A stretch of DNA of 21,809 nt from IMG/VR virus record IMGVR_UViG_3300048442_000459, positions 1 to 21,809 of that record, one strand, 5' to 3'. The notes beneath the pieces were generated by a model that was not told the origin of the DNA, did not search any database, and worked only from the letters and a program-made list of their open reading frames with translations. Source of the stretch: a virus. A program made the position numbers and the translations under genes. This document shows, one piece after another, positions 15,601-21,809 of the stretch (the first letter of the stretch is position 1; each line of letters opens with the position of its first letter).

Positions 15601-18005
15601 TCAACGCTCACAACTGTTGGATCAACAGGAATATTACCACTAGCGTTTTCTGAAATAATGTCGCCAATATTAATTCCAGTTGTTGACGATAGAGTTACAA
15701 CAGCACTTCCACTATTCAATGTAGCAGTAAGTGGACCAGTTACATCTGGTGCTTTATCTGGAGTAGTGACTGCAGTTACTCCAGTAGCTACTCCATCAAC
15801 TTCCTTGATGCTATCTCCGGCAGAAACCCATCCAGAAGCGATAGTTTGAGTAAATGATACAGTTTGTACGTATTTTGCTGTTACTAGTATAGTTAGTGGT
15901 TGTGTTAAATCTGATGGAGAAACACTTAGTATATCATCGATAGCATATCCATTACCAGATCCATTGATTGTTATAGTATCGATAGCACCAAGACTATTGA
16001 TTGTATATTCAAAGTCATCTGCTGGATTTCCATATGGAGGAAGAACACTCAGTACAATAGGACCAGCGGTGGTTGGTTGAGATGATAGTGTAATAGTCGT
16101 AGCATCATCAACATTAGCAACTGTTGTTCCTGAATCGAGTATACCTGCACCAGAAACTTTTTCGACGATATCGTCAATATTCATTCCAGTGGTGTCTGGA
16201 ACAGTAACTTGGAATAAATTTTGAGTTGTAAATACAATGTTTGCTGTACCACCACCTAACGGTACAATATCCAAAGTAACTTGTGTTGCACTATCAATGC
16301 TCTGAATAGTTGATACTGGATCAAGAGATCCTGTATCTCCTGCACTAGAAGCAGCATACATGCCAACTTGCAACGCAGAAGTGTCAGAAATTGTAAACGA
16401 TGCGCTACTAATAGAGAGTGTGGTGGCATAAGAAATAGACTGTCCTGGAGCATATGCAGAGATGTTAGTAACACCTTGACCTAAAGAAAGGACATCTCCT
16501 ACTTGATATCCAGTGCCTTTTTGTGCTGGAGCAAAATTCTTAATTATCCCTGGTTGAGATGTTATAGTATATTGGAATCCAGAACCAGTACCGCCAGATC
16601 CAACATCCGAATCATTTATACCTAGGACATCGTTAGTTTGATATCCTGTTCCACTTTGTGTAATAGTAACAGTTGTTACAACACCTGTTAATACAATTCC
16701 AGATGCTGTAAATTCAAATCCAGATCCAGCATTGCCAACATCAAGATTTGAAATTTGTAATACATCACCTGATTTATAACCACTACCATCTGCAATGAAT
16801 ACAATATTTGTTACTGCCTGACCGCTAATAGTAATATCAGCATATGCACTAACACCATGACTTCCTGCAGCACCAGTATTGACTGTAATGTTTCCACCCG
16901 CAGGTGCCATATTCTGATGATTGGCACAGTCATATCTGATAGCATTGGTGCCAGTTGTAGCTCCAGGTTTTACAATTAAATCTTGGAATGCACCAGTAGT
17001 TCCTATAGCACCCTTAACAAAAAATTCATATTCATTTACATCAGGCGAAGATCCATCTGCCATCTGAAATGTCATTCTATGATTAGCACCAGCATCTGCA
17101 CCATTAGAAGGATCTAAGCTAGTATCAGACATATCAAAACGATATGTGTTACCTTCAACCATTGTCAATGATGGTTGGGTATTTCCATCAATTGCATAAA
17201 TGTAATTTGGTTCACCAGGATTACCAGCATTTGGATTGGCAATCGCAGTAACTACAAAAGTTTGTGTTGGAGTATTGAATAACTGAACGAATGCATAGTT
17301 TCCATCAACATAACCAGTACCACCCTGAGTAATAGTACCACTAAGAGATGCTCCGCCCTGGATATCAACAGTTGCTTCTGCTCCGGATCCGTTACCACCA
17401 GTTAGAGGAACACCAGTATAAGTTCCTGGTTTATATGCAGTACCGCCATCATCAATAGTACCATCAATTGGGTCTACTTCAAAGTTTGCTGTAGCACCAT
17501 TGCCATTACCACCAAGTAAAGGAACTGATGTGAAACTGCCATTGTAGTATTGACTACCGAGATTCGTAACTGCTCCATTCCAAGCAGTTACTTCAATATC
17601 AAGAGTACCAAATTGTCCGCTACCACCTACAATAGCAATATCAGTATAACTTCCTGTATCGTAATTCGACCCAACAGATTGGATACTTATTCCACTTTGA
17701 AGAAGTTTTTTCTGTTGAACAATAATATTTTGAAAAGATGTGATACTAGACAGTCCAATATCGGTAATCTTTTTTCCACCTGCAGCAAATCCAAAAGTGG
17801 AAATTGCTGGTCGGTAAATACCTAAATTGTCTTCGTTTACAAATGCTAGAGATGGAGCACCTAGTGTTCCATCCCCCAATTTTAAATTGCCAGTAGATAG
17901 ATCAGAACCACCAGAAGTGACATTAAATAATGCTGTACTAATCGTATTAATTTTGACCCTCTGTTGTTCAAAGGTATCAGTACGTGCTACATTAACTGCT
18001 GACAT
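12603..18005 (-). CDS. Repeat-mosaic tail/fibre structural protein (1,800 aa)
   Basis: A modular, beta-rich virion protein. Approximate residues: 1-60, MSAVNVARTDTFEQQR head; 105-250, GGNGxGA/GTGY repeats; 268-375, a cupredoxin-like domain (TYRFDMSDTSL, His309, then Cys360-x2-His363-x2-Met366); 400-510, 677-695 and 858-877, further GSGY/GTGY repeats; 522-600, 600-656, 758-827 and 1006-1078, four copies of a module containing GM/GDI and SVDSATQITL-like strands; 960-1120, a second, degenerate cupredoxin-like domain (TYRFDLSDQSL) split by the last of those modules; 1235-1375 and 1465-1598, a duplicated module (GSIRFNTQTNQYEGY...WSSLGGVRDLDGNTYI and its relative); and a C-terminal beta domain ending TITIVSNVTKK. 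No membrane or signal sequence is seen. It starts 14 nt inside the upstream 68-aa gene. A tail-fibre or baseplate-associated role is inferred from composition and neighbours. Confidence 0.92.
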   Translation of the reverse strand: MSAVNVARTDTFEQQRVKINTISTALFNVTSGGSDLSTGNLKLGDGTLGAPSLAFVNEDNLGIYRPAISTFGFAAGGKKITDIGLSSITSFQNIIVQQKKLLQSGISIQSVGSNYDTGSYTDIAIVGGSGQFGTLDIEVTAWNGAVTNLGSQYYNGSFTSVPLLGGNGNGATANFEVDPIDGTIDDGGTAYKPGTYTGVPLTGGNGSGAEATVDIQGGASLSGTITQGGTGYVDGNYAFVQLFNTPTQTFVVTAIANPNAGNPGEPNYIYAIDGNTQPSLTMVEGNTYRFDMSDTSLDPSNGADAGANHRMTFQMADGSSPDVNEYEFFVKGAIGTTGAFQDLIVKPGATTGTNAIRYDCANHQNMAPAGGNITVNTGAAGSHGVSAYADITISGQAVTNIVFIADGSGYKSGDVLQISNLDVGNAGSGFEFTASGIVLTGVVTTVTITQSGTGYQTNDVLGINDSDVGSGGTGSGFQYTITSQPGIIKNFAPAQKGTGYQVGDVLSLGQGVTNISAYAPGQSISYATTLSISSASFTISDTSALQVGMYAASSAGDTGSLDPVSTIQSIDSATQVTLDIVPLGGGTANIVFTTQNLFQVTVPDTTGMNIDDIVEKVSGAGILDSGTTVANVDDATTITLSSQPTTAGPIVLSVLPPYGNPADDFEYTINSLGAIDTITINGSGNGYAIDDILSVSPSDLTQPLTILVTAKYVQTVSFTQTIASGWVSAGDSIKEVDGVATGVTAVTTPDKAPDVTGPLTATLNSGSAVVTLSSTTGINIGDIISENASGNIPVDPTVVSVDSATQITMSAPALQTATPSLSFTSDEAATYSDLATTGGTGSGCTVDVTRNSLGQVTQVVVNQGGVGYTAGETLTVSGTLTGGTSPTHDITVDVAGATSSTPGEVISVTESGGNITSILVETDQGSPYASAQSIIKSGTTSPIYTIDTASSTSVRFYIDPDGNGAQLTPNLTLYAGSTYRFDLSDQSLSGTQFNVSTFADGFNSPSRVAAVSTSLDNTSRVITVASTAGIAVGMILTKDSGDGELESDTRVESVDSSTQITLTQIPTTSGATVVTFAGAPYTDGVTTGAGFLDLKITNSTPSLYYFDNGLFQNAGGADGNEAVITIDPNNPKVFGSGFQLRVVAIQESDVITSNVLDGTLSAVKVVATTGEIDSIIGTDISVSTTESSVSVTTPLVTNSTTGPLTLTGTSIDTTNNFTVGLFSVDHATGDVLTSGELQALTRLNVNNKLFITDNVISTDASSDLILTAPTGRVTQVTGFGALTIPSGNTTQRPSAATNGSIRFNTQTNQYEGYSAGTSSWSSLGGVRDLDGNTYILAEKTVGANDNTLWFYNDDVNTIKVTPSYFELASVKKIRSLNTTAPAFTEWSANTPVLVGDYIKYKNNLYEVTTSGGSAGDPGGTTASSGNEPTHTSGVAPNGTTELTWSQLAVDSITFEDVSEIRVGPQSELSLSINNDLRFANNVISSDISDLLIRPNSGKKIICDSATSLVVPAGADADRGVAIQGSVRFSSTSSQFEGYDGANWGSLGGVKDVDQNTYIIPETSPGANENTLYFYNDGAKTLEVTTTALDFYGIDTIRSVTSDELEITASLLTFDSGTSTFDNTQADRTFLHTTKQYFDLGLSAGLTTDPVLRLDDQGDVFLNVGFGSGNLDLVKIFDGDLKEFELADVRVLSEKLSLVKGTTNNGSSELYPVASNVGCKTTVIAHNTVTQDKEFFEFGVLDDGTNIFHTTYGNIRTGIQLIIPTFEVTGTGAARLNIELGADVNATDTVTITIVSNVTKK
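13210..14310 (-). repeat. Duplicated 130-140-residue module in the 1,800-aa protein
   Basis: Copy A (about residues 1235-1375) and copy B (about 1465-1598) share an ordered series of motifs: NVIS-SD-LxL, a GSxRF-T-xQxEGY segment, W-SLGGVxDxDxNTYI, PGAN/GANxNTLxFYND, and xxIRS at the end. They are joined by a variable linker with a LVGDYIKYKNNLYEV stretch. The copies are diverged at DNA level, so this is an old internal duplication. Confidence 0.7.
16480..17690 (-). repeat. GSGY/GTGY repeat tract in the 1,800-aa protein
   Basis: This tract encodes about seven tandem but diverged units of the form hydrophobic strand, G-x-G-Y, 4-6 residues, then hydrophobic strand and a Gly-rich turn (for example ITQGGTGYVDGNYAFV, ITQSGTGYQTNDVLGI, PAQKGTGYQVGDVLSL). 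The cupredoxin-like domain is embedded in it. Related units recur at about 15930-15970 and 15380-15430 in this gene and in both neighbouring giant genes. Confidence 0.65.
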
Positions 18006-18198
18006 TTTTTGCTAACTCTCTAAGTAGGAATTTAATTTCCGAGATTTCATTCTTCAACATATTTATGTCGTCCAACGCGGAATTTAACTGTCTTTGTTTA
18101 CGTCTTGCTTGTATAGCAGAATCATCGTGATTCAAGATGGCACCTGTGGTCTCGTCTCTGACAAGACCATCATGCCCGGAAACTTTAATATAAGACAT
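17992..18198 (-). CDS. Small predicted coiled-coil virion-cluster protein (68 aa)
   Basis: This is a complete short ORF, MSYIKVSGHDGLVRDETTG onward. The first 25 residues form a Gly/Asp-rich segment (SGHDGLVRDETTGAILNHDD). Residues about 30-64 are a charged helix with heptad-like Leu/Ile spacing (LDDINMLKNEISEIKFLLREL), predicting a coiled coil. I associate this small protein, with the GHDGLVRD start, with the same place in marine T4-like genomes, but know no function for it. It starts 9 nt after the stop of the upstream giant gene with no good ribosome site, and its 3' end overlaps the start of the 1,800-aa gene by 14 nt in another frame. Both facts point to translational coupling and perhaps co-assembly with its large neighbours. 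Confidence 0.85.
   Translation of the reverse strand: MSYIKVSGHDGLVRDETTGAILNHDDSAIQARRKQRQLNSALDDINMLKNEISEIKFLLRELAKNVSS
18060..18067 (-). promoter_or_regulatory. Possible late promoter (CATAAATA) before the 1,800-aa gene
   Basis: The minus-strand octamer CATAAATA differs from the T4 late consensus TATAAATA only in its first base. It lies 54 nt before the ATG of the 1,800-aa gene, inside the coding sequence of the 68-aa protein. The position is plausible but the site is also coding, so chance occurrence is likely enough to keep confidence low. Confidence 0.3.
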
Positions 18199-18207
18199 AC
18201 GCGGAAA

Positions 18208-21200
18208 TTAGAATGATGCTACAGCACGAATATCCTGAATTTTTGGCACAAATGCTGGGTCTACACTTTTCATAACAATTTTGATTGCAAAAGTAGAAAA
18301 TTCAGGTAAGTTGGATACACTATACTTTAAATCTTGGTAAGATGATTGTTTCTCGACAGCACTAGAAATAGTATTTTCTGGAGTTGCAATTTCTGCAACA
18401 TCAGGTTGACCGTTTCCATTAAAGTATTCCCAATCAATATCATCAAAGTTATCTTGACTGGATGCTTTTTTGAACTTATAAAGAACTTCAATATCAGAAA
18501 TTTCTTTAGCATTCATTAAAAGATGAACGTCAATTGAAGTTCCTGGATTTGAAATTGAAATTTCTTTAGTTATATATTTTGCAACGGAAGAACTATTTTT
18601 GGAGGTGTCTTCAGCAACAAATTCAGTTCCATTTGAATATGTGACTGATCCAATTTCCCAGTATGCAGCTTGTGTATCTGATTGATCTGCATAACTGATA
18701 AAATCTCCAACTCTAAAAATGTCGCGACCTTGATCTCCAATAACTGCATTTCTATTAAATGCTTCTGGATTATCCTGAATTCTTCCAGTATAATCATCTA
18801 CGATTGGTCTATTGTCATTCTTTAAAGTTAATATTTCAGTTTGGTTATTCCAAGAAACAGTTTTACCAAAAATAATATTGTCGTAAGTATCTCCAGTAAT
18901 ATTACTTGGATTTCTTGCAGTGATAGTTGCACCATCTTCGATAGAAAGATTTACCTTTGATGGAGCTCCATCAACAGTAACAGAAGTTAATGATGTTTGC
19001 TCTGCAAAAGCAACCAATTCTCCAGCAGTAAAAGTTTGTTTTGTTTTTACTCTGACAACAACAGTGCTTCCATCAACTCTTGCGATAGTTCCTGCTGCCT
19101 TTGAAGTAGCACCCTTAATTGTCTGATTTTCAGTAATACCAATTCCAGCTTGTCCTGTTAATTGGAAAGTATAAACGTCAAAGAATTTGATGATTTGATT
19201 TCTAGAACCAAATCTGTCTTCTTTTCCTTTTGCATTTTCAATTCTATTAGTTACTGTTTTCACAGAAGCACTTGATAAATCAATTACAGGTGATAAAGTT
19301 GATTTTGTGGAACTTAGAGACATCTTATATGTAAGAGATCTTTCCAAGTTATTCAAAGTCTCATTAATACGAGAAGCAATTAATTTTTGATTTGTAAAGA
19401 AATGCGATTCATTTAAGAAAGTTTTTTCATATTCTGTCTGAGAATATGATGTATAATTTGTAGTTGAAGAGTCTACAGGAACAGCATTAGTAGTTGATAC
19501 GAAACTTTCTAGTTTAGTATCACTAAATGTGAGGTAATTAATTTGTGGATAAAGAGTTTCATATTTTCTGTTGAAAATTGCATAAACACTATCGCCACCA
19601 CCAACACTATTGCCAGATGCTTGGTTTGTTGAAGTTAAATTGTACTGATCGATACCTATGTTTGTAACTTTAAAAAGATTAGTGTTAATAATATCGGCAG
19701 TAATTCCTCCCGTTTCTAAAGCTCCTTTATAGAAAACATAAGATTTTTCTGAACTATCAAACCCATGATTTCTATGGGATACTTTTACAATGCTATTATT
19801 ACTCTTATATAAAGTTGATGTAGCATTTGTATCAGATCCAGCATTTGTCTCTATAGGATTTTTGTCTAGTAATTCATATCCTAAATTTTTATTCGTAAGT
19901 AAAAGATCACATGGTCTACTAATATCAAACTCTGCTCTATAGAGATTGAATTTCAAATCTAGATCTAAATCTTCCGTCCAAATATCAGTATTTTGTGATT
20001 TGTATAGAGAACCTAAAGATGGTTGTGATGTAATGATACTACTTGTGGAAATATCACTAGATCCAAGTTCCGAAACCCATAATTCATAATCGGTTGAATC
20101 TGTCTCTACAACTAAAGCATATTCTGTATCATTCTGTAAGTATACTGGATAGTCAAATTTAAACTTAGTTGGTGTCGTGGAGTTTGTAACTCCATCTCTA
20201 TCGACCGCTACGCCCATTCTGACTGCAGGTGTGTCAATTTCTATTAAGGTTTGGATTACACAACCTCCTGCCCCATTTCCGACACCTCTGATGACTACTG
20301 AAGGCGGTTCTGTATATCCAATACCACTTAAAGAAATTTCTGCATTGTAAATTTTACCATCAGAAACTTCCACACGAGCAGTAGCAGATGATCCTCCAGG
20401 AAGTTGTGGGCTTTCAATTGTCAAAATTGCACTGTCGTAATTTTGACCTGTATTGACAATTTTGATATCTGAAATCTTTCCACTATCTTTAGCAATCGTT
20501 AATTTTAAATCTGTTCCACCAGTTGCATTTGCATTAGTAACTGAAGGAATAGATAAATCTTCATTGGGTCTAAAAGATTTACCATTATGATTGTCAAGCA
20601 CAATTGTATATACTTGATCGTTTGTTAATGCAAAGATTCCAGTAGTAGATGGTGTTAACTCTACACCGTTCTTATCAATGATTTTGGAAATAGGACCAGA
20701 GGCAGCAGTTGACACTCCCGTTATAAATTCTCCTTTAGTTACAGAAACATTACCATTTGTATAACATCTTAGGTAAGTATTCGGTGAAAGAGTTTTTTCT
20801 GTTCCGGGAAGAATATTTTTTGCTGGTTTGTCTGAATCGATATTAGTCAAATAAACTCTCAGTGGAATAGTATCACTCTTTTTACTAAAGAATAGATCTA
20901 AACCAGTGACAAACACTCCACCGTCATAATTTTCAATCTTGATAATCTGAGCTACAGGATTTGGTTTTAATGGATTGTCTGTATTGCTATTAACAGATTG
21001 AACTCCTTCGTTGGATTTGAAGTAAGATGGTTTTGTTGAAACAATACTAGATGGATTTTGTGGTAAAATACCGGTAGCATAATATTTTACTTCTGCATAA
21101 GAAGCAACTTTTTCTTTACTTTCATCAGTAGCACTAGAAGTAAATCTAATAGTTTTTACACCAGTAGCAATTCTAATTTCTTCTCCTGATGCATCATAGC

Positions 21201-21809
21201 TTACGGTATTGATATCCCCAGTCCAAGTAGTGTTTTCTGTTGGGGGTGCCCCTGCTGGCACTAAAATAATACCACTAGCAGATCCGCTTTCATCAGTTAC
21301 CACAACCCCACCAAATGTGGATAGTGAGTTACCTGCCATTCCAGTAAATCTTAAATCTGGATTTACCCACCTGTTAATATTTCTGCCTTCCATGAAGACG
21401 TTAACAGTTGTATTTGGTTTTAGTCTTTTGATAACAAATTTTACAGGAATGCTTCTAGCATAAAATTGTATAGAAGAAGAAACTAATCTTTCACCAATAT
21501 TGTTGCTTACAATACCTTTTCCAATTTCATTATTTTGAGGACTAATGTTTGAGGAACTTCCCACAGATGCTGATCCAACAGATGAAACTGCATTTTTTGT
21601 AGAAGATTCTCCTAAGGAGTTGATAGCAACAAACGATGGTGATGTTCCAACCCAGTTAATTAAGAATGAATTGTGTAAACTTGAATAACTTTCTTTGGTG
21701 TTTTCCTTTGCTAAGAAAATAGAATATAAACTTGTATTAGTGTCAACAATAAGAGGTTCTACACTTTTGTCATACCACTGATCGATAGATGGAGAAATCT
21801 CACCGTCTC
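18208..21809 (-). CDS. Giant virion structural protein, C-terminal 1,199 residues
   Basis: The frame is open from the right edge (first residues DGEISPSIDQWYDKSVEPL) to the TAA at 18210-18208, so the true start lies outside the window. A GTG at 21564 is only an internal valine. In-window residues: about 1-90, QWYDKSVEP and the SFLINWVGTSPSF segment; about 281-311, NPVAQIIKI followed by GGVFVTGLDLFFSKKSD, a form of the D-P-L-A-Q and GVFLT-DLFF signature of marine T4-like structural proteins as I recall it; about 440-520, two GxGY/NYD repeats (SLSGIGYTEPPSVVI); a central beta-rich part with one helical stretch (FFTNQKLIASRINETLNNLERSL); about 1093-1130, VHLLMNAKEISDIEVLYKFK and W-E-Y; end, FAIKIVMKSVDPAFVPKIQDIRAVASF in two overlapping strands. 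This is probably a tail or baseplate-periphery protein, possibly of the DUF4815-containing type if the missing N-terminus carries that domain. It heads the visible operon. Confidence 0.88.
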   Translation of the reverse strand, partial: DGEISPSIDQWYDKSVEPLIVDTNTSLYSIFLAKENTKESYSSLHNSFLINWVGTSPSFVAINSLGESSTKNAVSSVGSASVGSSSNISPQNNEIGKGIVSNNIGERLVSSSIQFYARSIPVKFVIKRLKPNTTVNVFMEGRNINRWVNPDLRFTGMAGNSLSTFGGVVVTDESGSASGIILVPAGAPPTENTTWTGDINTVSYDASGEEIRIATGVKTIRFTSSATDESKEKVASYAEVKYYATGILPQNPSSIVSTKPSYFKSNEGVQSVNSNTDNPLKPNPVAQIIKIENYDGGVFVTGLDLFFSKKSDTIPLRVYLTNIDSDKPAKNILPGTEKTLSPNTYLRCYTNGNVSVTKGEFITGVSTAASGPISKIIDKNGVELTPSTTGIFALTNDQVYTIVLDNHNGKSFRPNEDLSIPSVTNANATGGTDLKLTIAKDSGKISDIKIVNTGQNYDSAILTIESPQLPGGSSATARVEVSDGKIYNAEISLSGIGYTEPPSVVIRGVGNGAGGCVIQTLIEIDTPAVRMGVAVDRDGVTNSTTPTKFKFDYPVYLQNDTEYALVVETDSTDYELWVSELGSSDISTSSIITSQPSLGSLYKSQNTDIWTEDLDLDLKFNLYRAEFDISRPCDLLLTNKNLGYELLDKNPIETNAGSDTNATSTLYKSNNSIVKVSHRNHGFDSSEKSYVFYKGALETGGITADIINTNLFKVTNIGIDQYNLTSTNQASGNSVGGGDSVYAIFNRKYETLYPQINYLTFSDTKLESFVSTTNAVPVDSSTTNYTSYSQTEYEKTFLNESHFFTNQKLIASRINETLNNLERSLTYKMSLSSTKSTLSPVIDLSSASVKTVTNRIENAKGKEDRFGSRNQIIKFFDVYTFQLTGQAGIGITENQTIKGATSKAAGTIARVDGSTVVVRVKTKQTFTAGELVAFAEQTSLTSVTVDGAPSKVNLSIEDGATITARNPSNITGDTYDNIIFGKTVSWNNQTEILTLKNDNRPIVDDYTGRIQDNPEAFNRNAVIGDQGRDIFRVGDFISYADQSDTQAAYWEIGSVTYSNGTEFVAEDTSKNSSSVAKYITKEISISNPGTSIDVHLLMNAKEISDIEVLYKFKKASSQDNFDDIDWEYFNGNGQPDVAEIATPENTISSAVEKQSSYQDLKYSVSNLPEFSTFAIKIVMKSVDPAFVPKIQDIRAVASF

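Noticed and set aside
15472-15849. Plus-strand open frame of 125 codons
   Set aside because: It is antisense to the 1,800-aa gene. Its Val/Pro/Ala-rich translation mirrors the Thr/Gly/Ser codons of the real gene.
21209-21564. GTG at 21564 as the start of the right-most protein
   Set aside because: Translation upstream of it in the same frame stays open to the window edge and gives coherent protein (INWVGTSPSF, QWYDKSVEP), so this GTG is an internal valine codon of a gene that begins outside the window.
1-21809. tRNA genes, CRISPR arrays, insertion sequences, prophage attachment sites
   Set aside because: No cloverleaf-like sequence, regularly spaced direct repeats, transposase frame or inverted-repeat ends were seen by eye. 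Essentially all bases are covered by coherent minus-strand coding sequence.

Overview
The window reads as part of the virion-structure region of a large tailed phage, most likely a marine T4-like myovirus of the cyanophage or pelagiphage type. Four things support this. All genes lie on the minus strand, almost gap-free. The DNA is AT-rich. Several very long, repeat-built, beta-rich proteins carry signatures I associate with marine T4-like phage tail and fibre proteins, such as GGSGYT repeats, DSGLDAD-LDG modules, a cupredoxin-like YRFD...CxxHxxM segment, RGYPAAGY...WKNVNR, and a C-terminus ending in GGSWNIV. One exact T4-type late promoter octamer (TATAAATA) sits directly in front of a fibre gene. 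I see no bacterial housekeeping gene, tRNA, rRNA, integrase or transposase. The family assignments come from memory of sequence patterns, not from a search.

In transcription order (right to left) the layout is as follows. (1) The 3' 1,199 codons of a giant structural protein, open at the right edge (21809-18208). (2) A 68-aa predicted coiled-coil protein (18198-17992) that overlaps the next start by 14 nt. (3) An 1,800-aa repeat-mosaic structural protein (18005-12603). (4) A 166-aa small structural-type protein (12600-12100). (5) A 44-nt gap with a late-promoter-like CTAAATA. (6) A 3,037-aa giant fibre-like protein (12055-2942) with beta-helix-like, alpha-helical-repeat, fibre-repeat and knob-like regions. 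(7) TATAAATA overlapping the preceding stop codon, then a 379-aa fibre protein whose C-terminal two thirds look like six kelch-type units (2914-1775). (8) Two unrecognised alpha-rich proteins of 247 and 251 aa (1770-1027 and 1008-253). (9) The 5' part of a gene that runs off the left edge and whose product looks globular rather than fibrous.

Intergenic distances are 2-44 nt, with overlaps at two junctions, so no stretch over 300 bp lacks a gene. The genes are best explained as a late-expressed unit making the outer tail, baseplate periphery and fibres. The small proteins between the giants could be adaptors or assembly factors. The most interesting signals are protein-level. A cupredoxin-like domain keeps a complete H/C/H/M ligand set. 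A second, degenerate copy appears to be split by an inserted repeat module. A GSGY repeat family is shared across three neighbouring giant genes. An alpha-helical tandem repeat lies between two beta-helix-like halves. The fibre protein has a probable six-bladed propeller.
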